Notes: generated by a model not told the origin, from the letters alone. A stretch of 64,000 bases of DNA from Hyphomicrobiales bacterium (GCA_900471485.1 UCEU01000033.1:1-64000), one strand, 5' to 3'; shown: positions 9,466 to 18,004, counted from the first letter of the stretch. Numbers and translations: made by a program.

Positions 9466-9555
9466 GTGAATAATTGCTCACGGCGCTTTGCTTTTGCCAC
9501 GAAGTTATCTAATCGATTGAGCATCGACAGATCGTAATGCCCTTGGGAGACGGAC

Positions 9556-10482
9556 ATGATTTTGTGCTGTGGAGAAGCGTTGATCGACATGCTGCCGCGG
9601 GAGACGACGCTCGGCGAAAAGGGCTTCGCGCCCTATGCCGGCGGCGCCATCTTCAACACGGCGATCGCGCTCGGGCGCCTGGGCGTTCCAACGGCCTTCT
9701 TCACCGGCCTCGCCGATGACATGATGGGCGAAATCCTGCAGGAGACGCTGAAGGCGAGCAATGTCGACTTCAGCCTCTGCGCCATCGCGCAGCGCCCCTC
9801 GACGATCGCCTTCGTCAAGCTGGTCAGCGGCCAGGCGACCTACGCCTTTTATGACGAAGGCACCGCCGGCCGCATGATCACCACGAACGACCTTCCCGTC
9901 CTCGGCGATGACTGCGAGGCGCTGCACTTCGGCGCCATCAGCCTGATCCCCAGCCCGTGCGGAGAAACCTACGAGGCGCTGCTCGATCGCGAAGCCGGCA
10001 AGCGCGTCATCTCGCTCGACCCGAACATCCGCCCCGGCTTCATCAAGGACAAGCAGGCGCACATGGCGCGCATCAAGCGCATGGCCGCCAAGTCCGATAT
10101 CCTGAAGTTCTCCGACGAGGACCTGGAATGGTTCGGCATGGACGGCAGCCATGACGATCTCGCCGCCCACTGGCTGCAGCACGGCGCCAAGCTCGTCGTC
10201 ATCACCAAGGGTGCCGAGGGCGCGACGGGCTATACCAGCGAACGCAAGGTCACCGTTCCAAGCCAGCGCGTCACCGTGGTCGACACCGTCGGTGCCGGCG
10301 ATACCTTCGATGCAGGCGTTCTCGCCTCGCTGAAGATGGATGGCCTGCTCACCAAGGCGCAGGTCGCCTCGCTCGATGAGAAGGCGCTGCAGAACGCGCT
10401 CTCGCTCGGCGGCAAGGCCGCCGCGGTCACGGTCTCGCGCGCCGGCGCCAACCCGCCGTGGGCCAACGAGATCGGCCTCTAA
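9556..10482 (+). CDS. frk: Fructokinase (PfkB family)
   Basis: 308-residue ribokinase-fold sugar kinase, predicted to phosphorylate fructose with ATP. N-terminal substrate motif GGAIFNTAIALGRLG and the C-terminal ATP/catalytic motif DTVGAGDTFDAGVL, with the general-base aspartate in GAGD, are present. GGGAG precedes the ATG. Location between frcCAK and pgi fits a path from fructose via fructose 6-phosphate to glucose 6-phosphate; the S. meliloti gene at this place is annotated frk. Substrate specificity within PfkB cannot be read from sequence alone. Confidence 0.87.
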   Translation: MILCCGEALIDMLPRETTLGEKGFAPYAGGAIFNTAIALGRLGVPTAFFTGLADDMMGEILQETLKASNVDFSLCAIAQRPSTIAFVKLVSGQATYAFYDEGTAGRMITTNDLPVLGDDCEALHFGAISLIPSPCGETYEALLDREAGKRVISLDPNIRPGFIKDKQAHMARIKRMAAKSDILKFSDEDLEWFGMDGSHDDLAAHWLQHGAKLVVITKGAEGATGYTSERKVTVPSQRVTVVDTVGAGDTFDAGVLASLKMDGLLTKAQVASLDEKALQNALSLGGKAAAVTVSRAGANPPWANEIGL

Positions 10483-10485
10483 GCC

Positions 10486-11280
10486 TCACGCCAACTGATC
10501 CAGAAAGCCAAGCACGGTCCGATTGAAGTCATCGGGCCGCTGCAGGGGCGCGAAGTGGCTGACGCCTTCAAGCGGAACGAAGGTCGCGCCGGGAATGCTG
10601 CGCACCAGATGGGCGGCATGCTCCGGCTTGATGAACTCGTCTCGGTCGCCGAGAACCACCGCGACCGGCACACGGATGCGGTTTAGGTCTGCGGCCGAAT
10701 AATTCGGCTCCGTAGACATCATCAGGCTCACATCCTCGACGAAGCGGTCGAACTGATCCGGCGTCGGCGACAGCGCCTCGTAGTCCATCCGATGCCTATT
10801 GAAGCAGCGATCGATGACAGGCGTCGGCACGAAGGGTTTCACGCCTGACGGGTCCATGCTGCAGGCGAAGAAGAACACGACGTCGACACGCTGAGGGTGC
10901 TTGTCGGCGAGAATGAGCGCCGTGCACGCCCCATCGCTCCAGCCGACAAGCGCAGCCTTCTCGATCTCCAGATGATCCATCACGGCAAGCACGTCCGATG
11001 CCATCAGCTCGTAGGTGTAGGGCTTTCCATCCCGCGTGCTGCGGCCGTGCCCACGGCTATCGATCACCACCACGCGCCGGCCTGATCGCAACAGCGCCGG
11101 CACCTGGTAGCCCCAGTTGCCGCTATTCCCGAGCCCGCCATGCAGCAGGATCACAGTCGGCCCGGAGCCATAGGCGCTGTACCAGATGTCGGCGCCATCA
11201 TGCGTGACCACGCCATCGTCGCCGTCAGGCAAGGCCTCCGCTCCCTGCGCTGCAAATCGCTCCAACTCGTCGTCGGTCAT
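10486..11280 (-). CDS. Alpha/beta-fold hydrolase
   Basis: 264 residues with oxyanion segment LLHGGLGNSGNWGYQ, nucleophile elbow GWSDG, an aspartate in VVLGDRDEFI and a histidine in LEGVSHFAPLQRPDDF, giving a complete catalytic triad. Resembles 3-oxoadipate enol-lactonase and epoxide-hydrolase-like members, but no substrate can be assigned. It converges on frk with only three bases between stops and is followed upstream by the MocR gene on the same strand after a gap of about 90 bases. Confidence 0.8.
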   Translation of the reverse strand: MTDDELERFAAQGAEALPDGDDGVVTHDGADIWYSAYGSGPTVILLHGGLGNSGNWGYQVPALLRSGRRVVVIDSRGHGRSTRDGKPYTYELMASDVLAVMDHLEIEKAALVGWSDGACTALILADKHPQRVDVVFFFACSMDPSGVKPFVPTPVIDRCFNRHRMDYEALSPTPDQFDRFVEDVSLMMSTEPNYSAADLNRIRVPVAVVLGDRDEFIKPEHAAHLVRSIPGATFVPLEGVSHFAPLQRPDDFNRTVLGFLDQLA

Positions 11281-11369
11281 ACCAATCCTCCCAATCCCTC
11301 ATTCTCTCTAGACGGATGACGCGGCTCCATCTCGACACCTCCCGCGAAATAATCGCCGCGCCGACCGAA

Positions 11370-12779
11370 CTAGGCCTTCCCTCGCGCCGACCGAATGGCC
11401 TCGCGCAGCACCTCGAACACCTTCGGGTCTTCCGTCTGCGAGACATTGAACCGCATGAAATCCGTCGCCGTCTGCGACAGGCTGAAGGCATTGCCCGGCG
11501 CCAGCACCACATCCCGCTCCAGTGCGGCGCGCGCCACATCGGCGGCATCGATCCCGTCAGGCAGTCGGCACCAGAGGAACATCCCCGCCTGCGGCTCAAG
11601 CCAGGGCACGATGCCGAGGTTCTTGAGCTTGCCCGAGACGTCGAACATCGTCTTCGACAGCCGGCTGCGCAACGTCTCGATATGCTTGCGATAGCTCCCG
11701 TCGCTGAGCACGCTCAGGACCAGCTGCGCCGCATGCCGCCCGCCGCCGAACGAGGTGGCGATCTTGAGATCCGTCAGCCCGCCGATCCATTCCGGCTTGG
11801 CGGCGATGAAGCCGCAGCGCGCCGAGGCCGACAGCGTCTTCGAAAAGCTGCCGATATGGATGACGCGGTCCAGCCCGTCGAAGGCGGCCAGCCGCGGCGC
11901 CGTCACGTGTTCGAAATCGGCGAAGATATCGTCCTCGATGATCGTCAGATCGAACTGCTCGGCGATCTTCAGCACCCGGTGCGCCGTCACCGGAGAGAGG
12001 ATCGCGCCGGTCGGGTTATGCAGCGCCGAATTGGTCACGTAGAGCTTCGGCCGATGCTCGGCCACCGTGCGGGCGAAGACCTCGATATCCGGGCCGGAAG
12101 GCGTATAGGGCACGCTGACGATCTTGGCGCGGTGGGCGCGAAGCAGGGCGTGGAAATTGAAGTAGCAGGGATCGTCCACCATCACGGTATCGCCCGGCTC
12201 GATCAGGAAGCGGCAGAGCAGGTCGATCGCCTGGATGCCTGACTCCGTCAGGATGATCTGGTCGGGCGAGGCGCCGATCCCCTTGTCGGCCATCCGCCGT
12301 GCGATCAGCTGCCTGAGCGGCGGCAATCCAAGCGGCGATCCATAGGCAAGCAGCACCGGCCCATCGGCGCGCGCCAGCGCCCGCACCGCGCGGCGAACGC
12401 CGTCTTCCGGCAGCCAAGCCGGCGGCAGCCATCCGCAGCCTGGCTTCAGCCCGATGTCGCCCGCCTCGAGAGACTGGCGCGACACCCAGAACGGATCGAT
12501 CTCGCGATCGAGCCGCGGCCCGACCTCCGACAGCGCGAAGGGCGCCGCCTGGTTGGCGACGTAGAAACCGGAGCCCGGCCGCGACAGGATCGCGCCCTCG
12601 GCAACCAGCCGCTCATAGGCCTCGACGACGGTCGAGGTGGAGATATTCAACGACCCCGCGAGCGCCCGCACCGAAGGCAGCTTCGCCCCCGCCGTCAGGC
12701 TGCGACCGGCGATGCGCTGCTTGATCGTGTTCATCACCATCGCCACGCGAGTCGTCCCGACGATCACGTTATCGGCCAT
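11370..12779 (-). CDS. MocR-type regulator (GntR wHTH fused to PLP aminotransferase fold)
   Basis: 469 residues. Residues 1-75 are a GntR winged helix (MNTIKQRIAGRSLTAGAKLPSVRALAGSLNISTSTVVEAYERLVAEG); the rest is a fold-type I aminotransferase domain with VDDPCYFNF, TNSALHNPTG, IEDDIFADFEH and the PLP-lysine segment GSFSKTLSASARCG. MocR proteins sense PLP or amino compounds and bind the divergent promoter. The divergent neighbour is a DMT exporter, the probable target. Start taken at ATG 12779; ATG 12800 is possible. A longer reading frame continuing to 13868 runs antisense to the exporter and is not part of the gene. Confidence 0.87.
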   Translation of the reverse strand: MADNVIVGTTRVAMVMNTIKQRIAGRSLTAGAKLPSVRALAGSLNISTSTVVEAYERLVAEGAILSRPGSGFYVANQAAPFALSEVGPRLDREIDPFWVSRQSLEAGDIGLKPGCGWLPPAWLPEDGVRRAVRALARADGPVLLAYGSPLGLPPLRQLIARRMADKGIGASPDQIILTESGIQAIDLLCRFLIEPGDTVMVDDPCYFNFHALLRAHRAKIVSVPYTPSGPDIEVFARTVAEHRPKLYVTNSALHNPTGAILSPVTAHRVLKIAEQFDLTIIEDDIFADFEHVTAPRLAAFDGLDRVIHIGSFSKTLSASARCGFIAAKPEWIGGLTDLKIATSFGGGRHAAQLVLSVLSDGSYRKHIETLRSRLSKTMFDVSGKLKNLGIVPWLEPQAGMFLWCRLPDGIDAADVARAALERDVVLAPGNAFSLSQTATDFMRFNVSQTEDPKVFEVLREAIRSARGKA

Positions 12780-12814
12780 CCGTACTGCTCTCCGATGCAT
12801 AACAGTTTGGATAA

Positions 12815-12830
12815 ACCGTACCACACCGTA
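12815..12830. promoter_or_regulatory. Candidate MocR operator, direct repeat ACCGTA
   Basis: ACCGTA occurs at 12815-12820 and again at 12825-12830, ten bases apart, in the 114-base gap between the divergent MocR and DMT genes. MocR regulators usually bind direct repeats on one helix face, so the spacing is suitable. Assignment is inference from position. Confidence 0.35.
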
Positions 12831-12893
12831 ACTGGCATGGCCACGCCGCGAAGGATCATAAGATGGTCGACTGAAAGAATGAAGGAGTGTGCC

Positions 12894-13757
12894 ATGGACC
12901 GCACGGCGGCCGGTTGGTTGAATGGTTTTATCGGTGTCCTGATTTTCAGCGGCTCGCTGCCCGCGACGCGCATGGCGGTGATGGGGTTCGATCCCGTCTG
13001 CCTGACCGTCGCCCGCGCGGCGATCGCCGGGCTGATCGCGCTGGCGCTGCTCGTGCTGTTTCGTGAGAAGCGGCCGGCGGCGAGCGATCTCCTGTCGCTT
13101 GTTATCGTCGCCTTCGGTGTCGTCATCGGCTTCCCGCTGCTGACGGCGCTGGCGCTCACTCACATCACCTCGGCGCACTCCATCGTCTTCATCGGCCTGC
13201 TGCCGCTCTCCACCGCGATCTTTGGCGTCATCAGGGGCGGAGAACGTCCGCAACCGGCCTTCTGGCTTTTCTCCTGCGTGGGGAGCGCGCTCGTCGCGGG
13301 CTTCGCCCTGTCGCAGGGCGTGACCGCCGCCCCGCTCGGCGATCTCCTGATGCTCGCCGCCATCATCGCCTGTGGGCTCGGCTATGCCGAGGGCGCCAAG
13401 CTGTCGCGCAGGCTCGGCGGCTGGCAGGTCATCTCCTGGGCGCTGGTTCTCTCGCTGCCCGTCATGCTCGCGCTTGCGCTCTTCAATCTGCCGCTGTCCT
13501 TTGCGGCGATCGAAACGCCGGCCTGGGCGGGCCTCGTCTATGTATCGCTGTTCAGCATGCTGATCGGCTTCTTTTTCTGGTATCGCGGCCTGGCGCAGGG
13601 CGGCATTGCGGGTGTCGGCCAGCTGCAGCTGCTGCAGCCCTTCTTCGGCCTGCTCCTGGCGGCAACACTGCTGCATGAGCAGGTGAGCCCGATCATGCTG
13701 GTCGTCACCATCGCCATTGTCGGCTGCGTCGCCGGCGCCAAGAAGTTCGCCCGCTAG
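12894..13757 (+). CDS. DMT-superfamily (EamA) transporter
   Basis: 287 residues with about ten membrane helices in two EamA repeats (first from NGFIGVLIFSGSLPATRMAV, second from LLMLAAIIACGLGYAEGAKLS). Probably an inner-membrane exporter of amino acids or related metabolites. AAGGAG seven bases upstream selects the ATG at 12894; earlier in-frame starts (12795, 12879) lack a fitting site. Divergent from a MocR regulator, a common pairing for exporters of PLP-related or amino compounds. Confidence 0.82.
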   Translation: MDRTAAGWLNGFIGVLIFSGSLPATRMAVMGFDPVCLTVARAAIAGLIALALLVLFREKRPAASDLLSLVIVAFGVVIGFPLLTALALTHITSAHSIVFIGLLPLSTAIFGVIRGGERPQPAFWLFSCVGSALVAGFALSQGVTAAPLGDLLMLAAIIACGLGYAEGAKLSRRLGGWQVISWALVLSLPVMLALALFNLPLSFAAIETPAWAGLVYVSLFSMLIGFFFWYRGLAQGGIAGVGQLQLLQPFFGLLLAATLLHEQVSPIMLVVTIAIVGCVAGAKKFAR

Positions 13758-13853
13758 AGCGTTGCAGGTGAGAATGGGTTTGCATTTTGCCGGATAAGCG
13801 CGCCTGCTGGTTGGCGTCACATTGCTCGATGTGGCCCAACCAGGGAGCTTGAA

Positions 13854-13997
13854 ATGGCAAAAGGTCAACTCCGCGGCACGCGTGAAGCGCGCAAGCCGAA
13901 AAAAGACAAGTCCGCTCCGGCAGTCGCCTCGCAGCCGGGCTCGCAGGTCAAGCAGGCCGCGAGCACCGTACCATCAGGCAAGGGCGCCAGGCCCTGA
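13854..13997 (+). CDS. Small basic protein, 47 residues
   Basis: Begins MAKGQLRGTREARKPKKDK and continues with Ser/Ala/Gln-rich sequence ending GKGARP. No hydrophobic segment; strongly basic N-terminal half. GGGAGCTTGAA lies upstream of the ATG. I recall short proteins with this N-terminus in other Rhizobiales, so I take it as a real conserved gene of unknown role. Nucleic-acid or ribosome binding would suit the charge but is a guess. Confidence 0.6.
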   Translation: MAKGQLRGTREARKPKKDKSAPAVASQPGSQVKQAASTVPSGKGARP

Positions 13998-14049
13998 CCG
14001 CAACCAAGGTGTGGTTCTCAGTGCAGGCAGTCATATCAGCCAAATAGAA

Positions 14050-14081
14050 AACGCTCCCGCGGCGGTCACCACGGGAGCGTT
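14050..14081 (-). terminator. Rho-independent terminator of pgi
   Basis: ACGCTCCCG (14051-14059) pairs with CGGGAGCGT (14072-14080). On the minus strand the stem is followed by TTTTCTATTT, about 30 bases beyond the pgi stop. Confidence 0.8.
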
Positions 14082-14112
14082 GGTAGAACGTTGCGTTCGC
14101 TACTTGGCGCTC

Positions 14113-15738
14113 TTACTTCGCGAGCTTCGCCAGTTCGGCAACAAGGCCCTGCGTCGACGAATCGTGGCCGGCAGCGCTTTCCTTGCCTTCGATGACAGGC
14201 AGCAGGCCGGTCGCCAGCTCCTTGCCGAGCTCGACGCCCCACTGGTCGAAGGAGTTGATGCGGAACAGCACGCCTTCGACGAAGACGCGGTGTTCGTAGA
14301 GCGCCACGAGGCGGCCGAAGGCGAATGGCGTCAGCTTGTCATAGACGAAGGTGATCGACGGGCGGTTGCCGGTGAAGACGCGGTGCGGCGCGATGAAATC
14401 GGCCTGCTTGTCGTCCATACCCTTGTCGGTCAGCTGCTTCTTGGCTTCCTCGAAGGTGCGGCCCTTCATCAGCGCTTCCGACTGCGCGATGCAGTTTGCC
14501 ATCAGGAGCTGGTGCTGGTGGCGCAGCTCCGGCTCGAAGCCGTTGGCGGCGATCATGAACTCGGCCGGGATGACGCTCGTACCCTGGTGGATCAGCTGGT
14601 AGAAGGCGTGCTGGCCGTTGGTGCCGGGTTCGCCCCAGACGACAGGACCGGAATTGCCCTCGACCGGCGTGCCGTCGATGGTCACGCCCTTGCCGTTCGA
14701 TTCCATGTCGAGTTGCTGCAGATAGGCCGGGAAGCGCGACAGGCGCTGGTCGTAGGGCAGGATCGCGCGGGTGGCGTAGCCGAGAACGTTGCGATTGTAG
14801 AAGCCGATCAGGCCGAGCAGGATCGGCAGGTTCTTGGCGATCGGCGCCGTGCGGAAGTGGTTGTCGATAGAGTGCGCGCCGTCGAGAAACTTGCCGAAGT
14901 TCTCAGGACCGACGGCGATCATCAGCGGCAGGCCGATGGCCGACCAGATCGAGTAGCGACCGCCGACCCAATCCCAGAAGCCGAACACGCGCTCGCTCTC
15001 GATACCGAAGGCGGCAACCTTGTCGAGCGCCGTCGAAACGGCGGCGAAGTGATGCTGAACGGCGGCTTCGCCCAGCGCATCGGCAACGAACTTGCGCGCC
15101 GTCTGGGCGTTCGTCATCGTCTCGATGGTGGTAAAGGTCTTGGACGCGACGATGAACAGCGTCGTTTCCGGCTGCACCAGCTTCAGGATGTCGGCGATAT
15201 GCGCGCCGTCGATGTTGGAGACGAAGTGCGCGCGGGGGCCGTCGTGGAAAGGCGCCAGCGCCAGCGTCGCCATCACAGGGCCGAGGTCGGAGCCGCCGAT
15301 GCCGATGTTGATGACGTCGGTGATCTTCTTGCCGGTAGCACCCTTCAGCGCGCCCGAGCGAATGCCATCGGCAAACTTGCCCATGGCAGCGAGCACGCCG
15401 TTGACGTCAGGCATCACGTCCTTGCCGTCGACCAGAACCGGGGTATTCGAGCGGTTGCGAAGGGCTGTGTGCAGCACCGCGCGATTTTCGGTGAAGTTGA
15501 TCGCCTTGCCCGAGAACATCTCGTCGCGCTTGGCCTCGACACCGCCGGTTTCGGCGAGCTTGACCAGAAGGGCCAGCACTTCGTCGTTCACGGCTGTCTT
15601 CGAGAAATCCATCAGGAGGTCGTCGAGCGAGGCGGTGAAACGCGAAAAGCGTTTCGGATCGGCCGCGAAGGCAGCACGGATATCGGTGGCCTTGGTGGCA
15701 GCCGCGGTGCTTTTCAGTTGGTCGACGATGGCATTCAT
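14113..15738 (-). CDS. pgi: Glucose-6-phosphate isomerase
   Basis: 541 residues, normal length for bacterial Pgi. It interconverts glucose 6-phosphate and fructose 6-phosphate in the cytoplasm. Motifs: VINIGIGGSDLGPVM for phosphate binding, FGFWDWVGGRYSIWSAIGLP, the catalytic glutamate region QLDMESNGK and the terminal signature segment VELGKELA. AAAGGAG lies seven bases ahead of the ATG. In rhizobia using the Entner-Doudoroff route, Pgi feeds fructose 6-phosphate from Frk upward, consistent with its neighbours. Confidence 0.96.
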   Translation of the reverse strand: MNAIVDQLKSTAAATKATDIRAAFAADPKRFSRFTASLDDLLMDFSKTAVNDEVLALLVKLAETGGVEAKRDEMFSGKAINFTENRAVLHTALRNRSNTPVLVDGKDVMPDVNGVLAAMGKFADGIRSGALKGATGKKITDVINIGIGGSDLGPVMATLALAPFHDGPRAHFVSNIDGAHIADILKLVQPETTLFIVASKTFTTIETMTNAQTARKFVADALGEAAVQHHFAAVSTALDKVAAFGIESERVFGFWDWVGGRYSIWSAIGLPLMIAVGPENFGKFLDGAHSIDNHFRTAPIAKNLPILLGLIGFYNRNVLGYATRAILPYDQRLSRFPAYLQQLDMESNGKGVTIDGTPVEGNSGPVVWGEPGTNGQHAFYQLIHQGTSVIPAEFMIAANGFEPELRHQHQLLMANCIAQSEALMKGRTFEEAKKQLTDKGMDDKQADFIAPHRVFTGNRPSITFVYDKLTPFAFGRLVALYEHRVFVEGVLFRINSFDQWGVELGKELATGLLPVIEGKESAAGHDSSTQGLVAELAKLAK

Positions 15739-15843
15739 GGGAGGCTCCTTTGCAGGGCGAGAGGGTCGCGGAAACTATTCGCTTTACCCCGTGCAAATCA
15801 AGTTGTGTGTGAAACTATTCATAAAAAGGGTGAGCACGTCGCG

Positions 15844-15873
15844 CTTGATGCGCCAGCGCAGTCGGGCTATATT
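15844..15873 (+). promoter_or_regulatory. Sigma-70-type promoter of candidate sRNA
   Basis: CTTGAT (15844-15849; TTGATG if read from 15845) and TATATT (15868-15873) are 17 bases apart counting from TTGATG. This matches the alphaproteobacterial CTTGAC/CTATAT preference. Expected transcript start is near 15880. Confidence 0.6.
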
Positions 15874-15879
15874 GGAGAG

Positions 15880-15968
15880 GTTGCAGGCGGAGCGGTAACT
15901 CCACCTGCTGCGCTTATGTTCTTTGGAATGTGACCCGGACGCTGAGTGACCAGCTCGTCCGGGTTTTC
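15880..15968 (+). ncRNA. Candidate trans-encoded small RNA, about 90 nt
   Basis: A promoter is followed at once by a hairpin (GCAGG 15883-15887 with CCTGC 15904-15908, extended by GGAG 15889-15892 with CTCC 15899-15902), a single-stranded stretch around GCTTATGTTCTTTGGAATG, and a strong terminator. There is no credible reading frame with a ribosome site. The unit lies alone between two leftward genes and runs rightward. Architecture is that of rhizobial sRNAs; I cannot assign it to a named family from memory. The remaining sequence up to 16157 shows nothing definite apart from a short GCACA/TGTGC hairpin. Confidence 0.62.
15934..15967 (+). terminator. Rho-independent terminator of candidate sRNA
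   Basis: CCCGGACG (15934-15941) pairs perfectly with CGTCCGGG (15956-15963), then TTTTCCTT. No protein gene ends upstream on this strand. Confidence 0.8.
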
Positions 15969-16157
15969 CTTACCATAAGCGTGACGCTAAGCGGTCGAAA
16001 CCACATATCATCACCTCCCGTTTTGATAGCAAGGCTCTTGCCGAAGTCGGCGCGGCCCATCCTCGCCGATAGGCCGCATTGCTGCGACCTGTGCTGCTTC
16101 TGCCTCAAAACATGGCGATAGCAGCACAGTTTTGGGTTGTGCTCAATTGCGAAAATA

Positions 16158-17858
16158 TTACGCGCGCAGATCCTTGCGCAGGATCTTGCCGACCGGCGAT
16201 TTCGGCAGTTCGGTGCGGAACTCGATGAAGCGCGGCCGCTTGTAGTTGGTGAGATTGGCCGCGCAATGTGCTTTCACGTCGGCTTCCGTGATCGCATGAT
16301 CCTTCTTCACCACGAAGAGCTTCACCGCCTCGCCGGAGTGTTCGTCGGCCACGCCGATCGCCGCGGCCTCGAGAATGCCGGGGTGCATCGCCGCCACTTC
16401 CTCGATCTCGTTGGGATAGACGTTGAAGCCCGAAACCAGGATCATGTCCTTCTTGCGGTCGACGATCTTGGTGTAGCCGCGGGCATCCATGAAGCCCATG
16501 TCGCCGGTGCGGAAATAGCCGTCCGCTGTCATGGCGCGCGCGGTTTCGTCCGGCTTGTTCCAGTATCCCGCCATCACCTGCGGCCCGCGAATGCAGATCT
16601 CGCCGACCTCGCCGAGCGGCAGCGAAGCGCCCTCTTCGTTGCGGATGTCGAGATCGGTCGAGGGGATCGGCAGGCCGATCGAGCCGGTGAAGTCAGGCGA
16701 ATCGAAGCGGTTGGCGGTGGCGACGGGCGATGTCTCGGAAAGCCCGTATCCCTCGGTGATGTGGTTGCCGGTGATCTTCAGCCAGCGCTCCGCCACCGGC
16801 CGCTGCACGGCCATGCCGCCGCCCAGCGAAATCACCAGCGACGAGAAATCGACCTTGGCGAACTCGGCGTTGTTCATCAGCGCGTTGAACAAGGTGTTGA
16901 GGCCGGGGAAGACATGCACTTTGGACTTCGAGAATTCCTTGATGAGTGCAGGAATGTCGCGAGGGTTGGCGACCAGCACGTTGTGCGCGCCGAGCGACAT
17001 GCCCATCAGCGAGTTCACCGTCAGCGCGAAGATATGGTAGAGCGGCAGCGCGCAGAGAAAGTTCAGCACCTCGGGGCGCTGCCTGTTTTCGAAGGCCGAG
17101 TTCAGCCAGAGCTCCAGCTGCAGCTTGTTCGAGAGAAGGTTCCGGTGCGTCAGCACCGCGCCCTTGGCCACCCCTGTCGTCCCGCCTGTATATTGCAGGA
17201 AGGCGATGTCGGCATGGCTAAGTTCGGCGGCTTTGAAAGTCCTCCCGGCGCCTTCGCGCAGCACCTGCTTGAATGTCTTGTGGCCGGGGATCGACCAAAC
17301 AGGAACGAGCTTCTTCACCTTGCGGACCAGAAGGTTGACGATCAGCCCCTTGGCACCAAGCATTTCGCCGAGCGAGGTGACGACGACATGGCGGACATCG
17401 GTGTTGGCAAGCACCTGCTCGACGGTGCGCGCGAAGTTCTCTAGGACGAAGATCGCCTTGGCGCCGGAATCGCGCAGCTGGTGTTCGAGCTCGCGCGGCG
17501 TGTAGAGCGGGTTCACGTTCACGACCACGAAGCCGGCGCGCAAAATGGCGTAGGCGGCAATCGGGTTCTGCAGCACGTTCGGCATCATCACCGCGACACG
17601 GTCACCCTTCTGCAAGCCAATACCTTGCAGCCATGCCGCGACGTCGCGGGTCCGTCGCTCCAGTTCGCGATAGCTCAGCGTCTTGCCCATGCTGGAAAAG
17701 GCGATGCGGTCGGCATAACGCACGCAGTTTTTTTCAAGCAGTTCCGCAAGCGATGCGTATTGCAGCGGCGGAAGCTCGGCCGGGACGATGGCGGGATAGG
17801 TGGCGAGCCACGGTTTCTCGGGCTTCGCCCCGTCTGGATAGACGGAAATGCTGTTCAT
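16158..17858 (-). CDS. fadD: Long-chain fatty acid--CoA ligase
   Basis: 566 residues, similar to E. coli FadD (561). It activates long-chain fatty acids to acyl-CoA at the inner membrane. AMP-binding motif YTGGTTGVAKGAVLTHRN, the ITEGYGLSETSPV segment, and the C-terminal YFRTGDMGFMDARGYTKIVDRKKDMILVSGFNVYPNEIEE are all present; the final lysine motif is SPVGKILRKDLR. The ATG at 17858 follows GGGAGAGAG; the upstream in-frame ATG at 17924 lacks one. A TTGACGT palindrome 131 bases upstream suggests regulation with fatty or branched-chain acid breakdown. Confidence 0.92.
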   Translation of the reverse strand: MNSISVYPDGAKPEKPWLATYPAIVPAELPPLQYASLAELLEKNCVRYADRIAFSSMGKTLSYRELERRTRDVAAWLQGIGLQKGDRVAVMMPNVLQNPIAAYAILRAGFVVVNVNPLYTPRELEHQLRDSGAKAIFVLENFARTVEQVLANTDVRHVVVTSLGEMLGAKGLIVNLLVRKVKKLVPVWSIPGHKTFKQVLREGAGRTFKAAELSHADIAFLQYTGGTTGVAKGAVLTHRNLLSNKLQLELWLNSAFENRQRPEVLNFLCALPLYHIFALTVNSLMGMSLGAHNVLVANPRDIPALIKEFSKSKVHVFPGLNTLFNALMNNAEFAKVDFSSLVISLGGGMAVQRPVAERWLKITGNHITEGYGLSETSPVATANRFDSPDFTGSIGLPIPSTDLDIRNEEGASLPLGEVGEICIRGPQVMAGYWNKPDETARAMTADGYFRTGDMGFMDARGYTKIVDRKKDMILVSGFNVYPNEIEEVAAMHPGILEAAAIGVADEHSGEAVKLFVVKKDHAITEADVKAHCAANLTNYKRPRFIEFRTELPKSPVGKILRKDLRA

Positions 17859-17988
17859 CGTGTTTCTCTCTCCCTTTCGCTGCCCGCCCGGTTTTGCCCG
17901 CGCGCCGATTGGATGATCCTCCATCTTCCAATACGGCAGCTTATGTCATTGCCCGAATGGTTCAAGCTGGAATGAGGCTACAATAACC

Positions 17989-18004
17989 TTGACGTAAACG
18001 TCAA
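17989..18004. promoter_or_regulatory. LiuR-like palindromic operator of fadD
   Basis: TTGACGTAAACGTCAA is a 16-bp palindrome with perfect 7-bp arms around AA. It resembles the TTGACGTTTACGTAAA-type sites of MerR-family regulators (LiuR) of branched-chain amino acid and fatty-acid catabolism, as I remember them. It lies upstream of fadD and also about 107 bases upstream of the PRC-barrel gene. A related site is at 39194-39215. Confidence 0.6.

Noticed and set aside
9466..9555. TGAG/CTCA hairpin after pyrE as terminator
   Set aside because: Four-base stem with a nine-base loop and no T-run.
11370..13868. Leftward 832-codon frame apparently giving a MocR regulator a long N-terminal extension
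   Set aside because: The part beyond 12800 lies antisense to the DMT exporter and is low-complexity Arg/Asp/Glu/Gln sequence, typical of GC-rich antisense frames. The real winged helix begins at 12779.
13822..15933. Rightward 703-codon frame across pgi
   Set aside because: It is antisense to pgi, which has full conserved motifs, and its composition is charged low-complexity sequence. Similar long antisense frames across fadD, argF, pst and the chemoreceptor were rejected for the same reason.
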